From an uncultured Slackia sp. (GTDB lineage: Bacteria; Actinomycetota; Coriobacteriia; Coriobacteriales; Eggerthellaceae): a DNA stretch of 5,743 bases. Below, piece after piece: positions 1 to 5,743 of the stretch (position 1 is the first letter of the stretch; every line of letters starts with the position of its first letter). A program made the position numbers and the translations under genes. The stretch lies in NCBI GenBank assembly GCA_900555495.1, contig USLD01000089.1, positions 1 to 5,743 on the forward strand, in the 5' to 3' direction. A model generated the notes under the pieces. It had not been told where the DNA came from. It did not search any database and saw only the letters and a list, made by a program, of their open reading frames with translations.

Positions 1-393
1 AGGAAGCGGCCAACCGAACATATGGCCCATGGCCAGGTAGAACAAGGGAACGGTGAACGCGATCGACACGGCGAGCCTCGTGCGCATGCGCTTTTTCTCA
101 GCCTCGGCGCGTTCGCGCGGCGAAGGCCCCTGCGGCTTGGCCGCCCCCGATCCGGCAGCGCCCGCCGTCGCGCGTGCGGCGGCGCCGTAGCCCGCATGGT
201 CGACGGCCGCGCAGATAGCGGCGTTCGTGCGGGCGACCGCCGCGGGCGATTCGTCCGTGTAGGACACTTCCATGCTGTTCTTCAGCAGGTTCACGGACAC
301 GTCGCTCACGCCGTCCACGGCGCGGGCCGCCTTATCGACGCGCGCCGAACACGCCGCGCACGTCATTCCGGTGATATCGAATGTCTGTTTCAT
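1..393 (-). CDS. copA: Copper-translocating P1B-type ATPase, N-terminal part (runs off left edge)
   Basis: Only the first 131 codons are in the window; the gene continues past the left edge. Read from the ATG at 393, the protein opens with a heavy-metal-associated (HMA) domain at about residues 1-70 carrying the metal-binding motif GMTCAAC (Cys12 and Cys15). An Ala/Gly/Pro-rich linker follows at about 71-92, then a charged Arg/Lys/Glu stretch at 93-106, and then the start of the first hydrophobic membrane helix from about 107. This order matches Cu(I)-exporting CopA-type ATPases, which pump copper out of the cytoplasm. The ATPase, phosphorylation (DKTG) and CPC motifs lie outside the window, so the exact metal is inferred from the HMA motif and the csoR-like gene upstream. 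The ATG lies 9 bp after the csoR stop with only a weak Shine-Dalgarno (AGGCGG, 399-404), which suggests translational coupling. A silver or other soft-metal ATPase is the main alternative. Confidence 0.88.
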   Translation of the reverse strand, partial: MKQTFDITGMTCAACSARVDKAARAVDGVSDVSVNLLKNSMEVSYTDESPAAVARTNAAICAAVDHAGYGAAARATAGAAGSGAAKPQGPSPRERAEAEKKRMRTRLAVSIAFTVPLFYLAMGHMFGWPLP

Positions 394-402
394 GGGCGCC
401 GC

Positions 403-900
403 CTACATGAACTTCTTGATCAGCTTCATGGCCTCGTCGACCACTTCCACGTTGCCGTCGCGAATCTGCTCGACCACGCAGGTCTCCATATGGTCTTGCA
501 GGATGATTTCGGAAATGCGATGCACCGCCGCTTCCGACGCGGCCAACTGGATCAGCACATCGCCGCAGTAGCGGTTGTTCTCGACCATGCTCTTGATGCC
601 GTTGAGCTGGCCGATCACGCGATTCAAGCGCTTTTGTACGTCCGCCTGAAGCGCCGCGCTGCGCTCCGTTTCTTTCTGGCGGCACGAACAGCACGACCCC
701 GCCGCGGCCGTTCCGTCCGATGCGGGACATGCGACATCAGCGGCAAGGTCTTCGGTATCGGAACCGGCAGCGGTCGCATCGCAGCAACACAGCCGTTCCG
801 CGACGGCCGCAGGTCGAGATGCCTGTTGCTCACATGCGGGCGCTTGCACCGCCGCCTTGGCTACCGATTTCGCCGCCTTCTTCTTCGTCTTCTTACCCAT
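403..900 (-). CDS. csoR: CsoR-family copper-sensing repressor with Cys-rich N-terminal extension
   Basis: A 165-residue protein. The C-terminal part, about residues 87-165, is a CsoR/FrmR-family (DUF156) helical domain: RLNRVIGQLNGIKSMVE, then RYC (Cys112), then DHMETC (His137 and Cys141). Cys-His-Cys with HxxxC spacing is the Cu(I) ligand set known from CsoR proteins; copper binding releases the repressor from DNA. Ordinary family members are roughly 90-120 residues. Here residues 1-86 form an extension with a Lys-rich start (MGKKTKKK) and eight cysteines: 23, 38-40, 58, 70, 71 and 73. I chose the ATG at 900 because AGGAG (911-915) lies 10 nt upstream. An in-frame ATG at 990 would add 30 basic residues. 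I saw no ATG or GTG that would start just before the core domain. The gene precedes a copper ATPase and follows a CsoR-like operator, consistent with an autoregulated copper-efflux unit. A different thiol-binding metal or persulfide sensor of the same family is possible. Confidence 0.88.
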   Translation of the reverse strand: MGKKTKKKAAKSVAKAAVQAPACEQQASRPAAVAERLCCCDATAAGSDTEDLAADVACPASDGTAAAGSCCSCRQKETERSAALQADVQKRLNRVIGQLNGIKSMVENNRYCGDVLIQLAASEAAVHRISEIILQDHMETCVVEQIRDGNVEVVDEAMKLIKKFM

Positions 901-1001
901 AGCAGGCTTGCTCCTATCGTTTCGAACGCTTCGCGGCCATGCGCCTTTCTGTGCGCGATTCCCGCCCCGAAACGTCCGATATCGTTGCATTACACCGTGA
1001 C

Positions 1002-1024
1002 TATATACCCCCTAGAGGTATATA
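1002..1024. promoter_or_regulatory. Probable CsoR operator (inverted repeat)
   Basis: Perfect 8-bp arms, TATATACC (1002-1009) and GGTATATA (1017-1024), are separated by the 7-nt spacer CCCTAGA. The TACCCCC...AGGTA core resembles known CsoR operators, which are pseudo-palindromes with a run of C on one side and G on the other between TA-containing arms. It lies about 100 bp upstream of the csoR start and stands out as AT-rich in a GC-rich region. Binding by the adjacent repressor is inferred. Confidence 0.78.
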
Positions 1025-1031
1025 AACGCAA
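1002..1031 (-). promoter_or_regulatory. Candidate promoter of the csoR-copA unit
   Basis: On the minus strand, TTGCGT (1026-1031) could act as a -35 element and TATATA (1002-1007) as a -10, with 18 nt between them. TATAGT, two bases further on, is an alternative -10 but leaves 20 nt. The operator palindrome covers the spacer and -10, so bound repressor would block RNA polymerase. The start site would be near 995. The elements are short and were found by eye. Confidence 0.5.
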
Positions 1032-1074
1032 CCATTCCGCCCACCAACCCGCAAAACCCCCGAATCGACGCCAT

Positions 1075-1107
1075 AAAAAGAGGCGGCCCGCTTGCGCGAG
1101 TCGCCTC
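1075..1107 (-). terminator. Rho-independent terminator after clpB
   Basis: On the minus strand a GC-rich stem of 12 positions (arms 1096-1107 and 1080-1091) has one A-C mismatch and one G-T wobble. It is closed by a GCAA tetraloop (1092-1095) and followed immediately by five T (1075-1079). It begins 20 bp after the clpB stop codon and separates the chaperone operon from the copper unit transcribed in the same direction. On the plus strand the stem is not followed by a clean T run, so it reads as one-directional. Confidence 0.93.
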
Positions 1108-1127
1108 GTTTCGTTTATTCGAAGCCG

Positions 1128-3851
<2,724 letters not shown>

Positions 3852-3881
3852 GGTTGTCTCCTTCTTGGAAGGTCGGATGGT

Positions 3882-4268
3882 CTAGTCGTTAATGCGGCGG
3901 ATACCCATGCTCTGGGGCTCCGGCAGCATGAGCGCCGTCACGTTGGCGCGCGTTTCCAGCTCGTGGACGCGGTCGGCCAAGCGGCGCACCTTCTTGTGCA
4001 GGTCGTCGATTTCCTCGTCGCGCTCTTCGAGGCGGCCCTTCAAATCGAGGATACGAATGACGCCCGCAAGGTTGATGCCTTCGCTGGTCAGTTCGTTGAT
4101 CAGCTCGAGGCGGTCGATGTCGGCCTGCGAATACATGCGCGTATTGCCGCGCGTGCGCTGGGGCGTGACCAGGCCTTTCTGCTCGTAGATGCGCAGGGTC
4201 TGGGGATGCACGCCCGCCAGTTCGGCAGCCACGCCGATCATATACAGCGGCCTGTTCCTATCGGTCAT
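3882..4268 (-). CDS. hspR: HspR, MerR-family heat-shock repressor
   Basis: A 128-residue DNA-binding protein. The N-terminal winged helix-turn-helix covers about residues 8-75 and includes YMIGVAAELAGVHPQTLRIYEQKG followed by a wing with RTRGNTRMYS, a sequence style typical of HspR. A heptad-like charged segment at about 78-110 should form the dimerising coiled coil. HspR proteins repress chaperone operons through HAIR operators with DnaK as co-repressor, so free DnaK reports on folding load. That mechanism is family knowledge; no HAIR site is visible here. The ATG at 4268 is favoured over an upstream in-frame TTG at 4289 because AAGGAGG lies 5 nt before it. The gap to dnaJ is 10 bp and to clpB 30 bp, so it is almost surely in the operon it is expected to control. 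Confidence 0.93.
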   Translation of the reverse strand: MTDRNRPLYMIGVAAELAGVHPQTLRIYEQKGLVTPQRTRGNTRMYSQADIDRLELINELTSEGINLAGVIRILDLKGRLEERDEEIDDLHKKVRRLADRVHELETRANVTALMLPEPQSMGIRRIND

Positions 4269-4273
4269 ACCGT

Positions 4274-4280
4274 CCTCCTT
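4274..4280 (-). promoter_or_regulatory. Ribosome binding site of hspR, overlapping the dnaJ stop
   Basis: AAGGAGG sits 5 nt before the hspR ATG and shares two bases with the dnaJ TAA stop (4279-4281). A ribosome finishing dnaJ is therefore placed at the hspR start, which suggests translational coupling. This site decides the hspR start. Confidence 0.85.
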
Positions 4281-5250
4281 ACAGCGCAAGCGCCGCGCGG
4301 ACGTCGTAGCCCGACGCCTCGGTGGCCGCCTGGAAATCCTCCATGGCCTTCTTCTGCTCGGGCGTCATGGAAGCGGGAATATCCACGTGCAGCGTGATAT
4401 TGAGCGATCCGTTGCCCGCGGCTTTCAGCTGCGGCGCGCCCTTGCCGGCGACGCGCAGCTTGGTGCCTTCCTGAGAACCTGCCGGCACCTTGATGCGGAT
4501 CTTGGTTCCGTCGGGCGCGGGCACCACGACGCTTGCGCCCAAGGCGGCTTCGGCCGCGGTAACCGGCACCGTCATGAGCACATCGGCGCCCGAGCGCTCG
4601 AACACGGGATGCTCGGAGATGCGCGTGGTGACCAGCAGGTCGCCGTTGACGCCGCCGTTGACGCCCGCAGCGCCCTTGCCGCGGAAGCGCACGCGCCCGC
4701 CGTCCACCGCGCCTGCGGGAACCTTCACGTCGAGTGTCTCGGCCGCCGAGGAGCCGGGCACCTTCACGCTGACCTTCTTCGTGCAGCCGTTGAATGCCTC
4801 GTCGAAGCTCACATGCAGCGTCACGTTCATGTCGCGGCCCTGCTGGGGACGGGCGGCATACTGCCCGCCGAAGCCCGAGCCCGAGAATCCGGCGCCGCCG
4901 AAGATGTCGCCGATGTCCCAGTTGCTGCCGAAGGCGCCTTCGCCGCGGCGAATGCTTTCCAGGATGTCGGCCCAGCTGCCGGCGCCCGCGAACGGGTTCT
5001 GGCCCGCCGCGCCGCCCCATCCGTAGGGGATGCTGCGCTCGTCGGCCGTGCCGTACTGGTCGTAGAGCTTGCGCTTCTTCTCGTCGCCGAGCACTTCGTA
5101 GGCCTCGTTGATTTCTTTGAACTTGGCCTCGTCGCCGCCGGCATCGGGATGATGCGTGCGCGCGAGCTTGCGGTACGCCTTCTTTATCTCCTCGGCGGTG
5201 GCGGTTTTGGACACGCCAAGGGTCTTGTAATAATCCGGTGTTGCCGCCAT
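4279..5250 (-). CDS. dnaJ: DnaJ-type co-chaperone lacking the zinc finger (class B, CbpA-like)
   Basis: A 323-residue J protein that would deliver substrates to DnaK and stimulate its ATPase. The J domain covers about residues 5-68 (PDYYKTLGVSKTATAEEIKK), with the catalytic HPD at 34-36. A Gly/Phe-rich linker at about 73-135 contains FGGAGFSGSGFGG. Two C-terminal beta-rich substrate-binding domains follow at about 139-210 and 212-292, then a short dimerisation tail. The four CxxCxGxG zinc repeats of class A DnaJ are absent; the only cysteine is Cys156. The protein is therefore DnaJ2/CbpA-like, despite sitting in the position usually held by dnaJ in actinobacterial chaperone operons. The ATG at 5250 is preceded by AGGAAGG (5260-5266) at 9 nt; an in-frame GTG at 5280 lacks a good ribosome binding site and would prefix ten residues not expected in the family. 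The gene starts about 110 bp after grpE. Confidence 0.94.
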   Translation of the reverse strand: MAATPDYYKTLGVSKTATAEEIKKAYRKLARTHHPDAGGDEAKFKEINEAYEVLGDEKKRKLYDQYGTADERSIPYGWGGAAGQNPFAGAGSWADILESIRRGEGAFGSNWDIGDIFGGAGFSGSGFGGQYAARPQQGRDMNVTLHVSFDEAFNGCTKKVSVKVPGSSAAETLDVKVPAGAVDGGRVRFRGKGAAGVNGGVNGDLLVTTRISEHPVFERSGADVLMTVPVTAAEAALGASVVVPAPDGTKIRIKVPAGSQEGTKLRVAGKGAPQLKAAGNGSLNITLHVDIPASMTPEQKKAMEDFQAATEASGYDVRAALAL

Positions 5251-5259
5251 GACCTGCCA

Positions 5260-5266
5260 CCTTCCT
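5260..5266 (-). promoter_or_regulatory. Ribosome binding site of dnaJ
   Basis: AGGAAGG lies 9 nt upstream of the ATG at 5250. It favours this start over the in-frame GTG at 5280. Confidence 0.75.
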
Positions 5267-5328
5267 TTCGTTTCGTTCACATGCCGTCACGGTCGCGTCG
5301 CCGCGCCGTCAACAGGCGTTTTCTACAA

Positions 5329-5355
5329 CGAAGGCGGACTTCGCGCCCGCCTTCG
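5329..5355 (-). terminator. Intergenic hairpin after grpE (possible attenuator or processing site)
   Basis: Perfect 9-bp arms (CGAAGGCGG and CCGCCTTCG, at 5347-5355 and 5329-5337 on the minus strand) enclose a 9-nt loop. The hairpin starts just after the tandem TAA stops of grpE. The sequence behind it begins TTGTAG and has no proper T run, so it would be a poor intrinsic terminator. A partial attenuator or an mRNA-processing and stabilising stem is more likely. Confidence 0.5.
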
Positions 5356-5360
5356 AAACC

Positions 5361-5743
5361 TTATTATTCTTCTTCCGCCTCACGCTTGGGGCCGCCGGAG
5401 GAAATGGTAACCATGGCGGGGCGAAGCACCTTCTTGCCGAGGCGATAGCCCTTCTGGTAGACCTGGGCCACCGTTTCGTCGGGCACGCTCTCATCGGGCA
5501 CCGTGGCGACGGCCTGATGCTCGAGGGCATCGAACGGCTCGCCGGCCGGGTCGATCGCCTCCAGGCCGTGCTTGCCGAAGACCTGGCGCACCTTGGTGCT
5601 GATGGCCTTCACTCCGTCGAGCAGGCCTTCTTCGCCGTTCTGCTCGGCATGGGCGATCGCACGCTCGAAGTCGTCGAGCACGGGAAGCACGTCTTCCATG
5701 ATCTTCTCCGCGGCGCGCACCTTCATGTCGGCGGCCTCTTCGG
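5361..5743 (-). CDS. grpE: GrpE, DnaK nucleotide exchange factor, C-terminal part (5' end off right edge)
   Basis: The last 125 residues are present, and the reading frame is open to the right edge with no start inside the window. GrpE dimers release ADP from DnaK. The visible part covers the end of the long dimerisation helix (EEAADMKVRAAEKIMEDVLP), the helical region with LDDFERAIAH, and the C-terminal beta domain that inserts at the DnaK nucleotide cleft. The family signature is seen as GEPFDALEHQAVATVP followed by VYQKGYRLGKKVLRPAMV. The tail ends in an acidic stretch (REAEEE). Two in-frame TAA codons in tandem close the gene (5364-5366 and 5361-5363), which limits read-through. Methionines near the window edge, such as the one at 5726, are internal. 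dnaK is expected immediately upstream, outside the window. Confidence 0.96.

Noticed and set aside
5307..5312. TTGACG on the minus strand in the grpE-dnaJ gap as a -35 element for a dnaJ promoter
   Set aside because: No -10-like hexamer lies 16-19 nt downstream; that stretch is GC-rich.
4189..5448. A plus-strand open frame of 419 codons, and minus-strand frame-shifted frames such as 4265-5290, over dnaJ
   Set aside because: Both are shadows of the dnaJ gene. The third frame has the HPD motif, G/F region and good start signal; these have compositionally skewed translations and none of those features.

Overview
The window is a gene-dense, high-GC stretch in which every credible gene lies on the minus strand. 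Read in transcription order from the right edge, it holds grpE (5' end outside the window), a zinc-finger-less dnaJ/cbpA-type gene, a MerR-family hspR repressor gene, clpB, a strong Rho-independent terminator, then a csoR-like copper-sensing repressor and the first 131 codons of a P1B-type copper ATPase (copA-like) that runs off the left edge. The high GC, the HspR-type repressor inside a chaperone operon and the style of the proteins suggest a high-GC Actinomycetota. My impression is the Coriobacteriia/Eggerthellaceae (Eggerthella, Gordonibacter or Adlercreutzia-like), but that is recognition by eye and not a database result.

Region 1 (about 1128-5743) is a heat-shock operon. GrpE (nucleotide exchange factor), a J-domain co-chaperone and ClpB (disaggregase) would work with a DnaK that is probably encoded just outside the right edge. 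HspR is the likely repressor of the set. The grpE-dnaJ gap is about 110 bp and contains a GC-rich hairpin; the dnaJ-hspR gap is 10 bp and the hspR-clpB gap is 30 bp. These short gaps argue that hspR and clpB are co-transcribed with dnaJ. No HAIR or CIRCE operator is visible, so the controlling promoter is probably upstream of the window.

Region 2 (about 1-1031) is a copper-homeostasis unit. A perfect 8-bp inverted repeat flanking a C/G-rich core (1002-1024) looks like a CsoR operator and overlaps a plausible promoter. The CsoR-like protein has the C-H-C copper ligand set, but also an unusual N-terminal extension of about 85 residues with eight cysteines. The ATPase gene follows after 9 bp, in the same reading frame.

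The window is mostly well-understood biology. The most unusual feature is the cysteine-rich extension of the copper repressor. Less striking oddities are the intergenic hairpin, a Met-rich insert in ClpB, and an alternative near-leaderless start for csoR.
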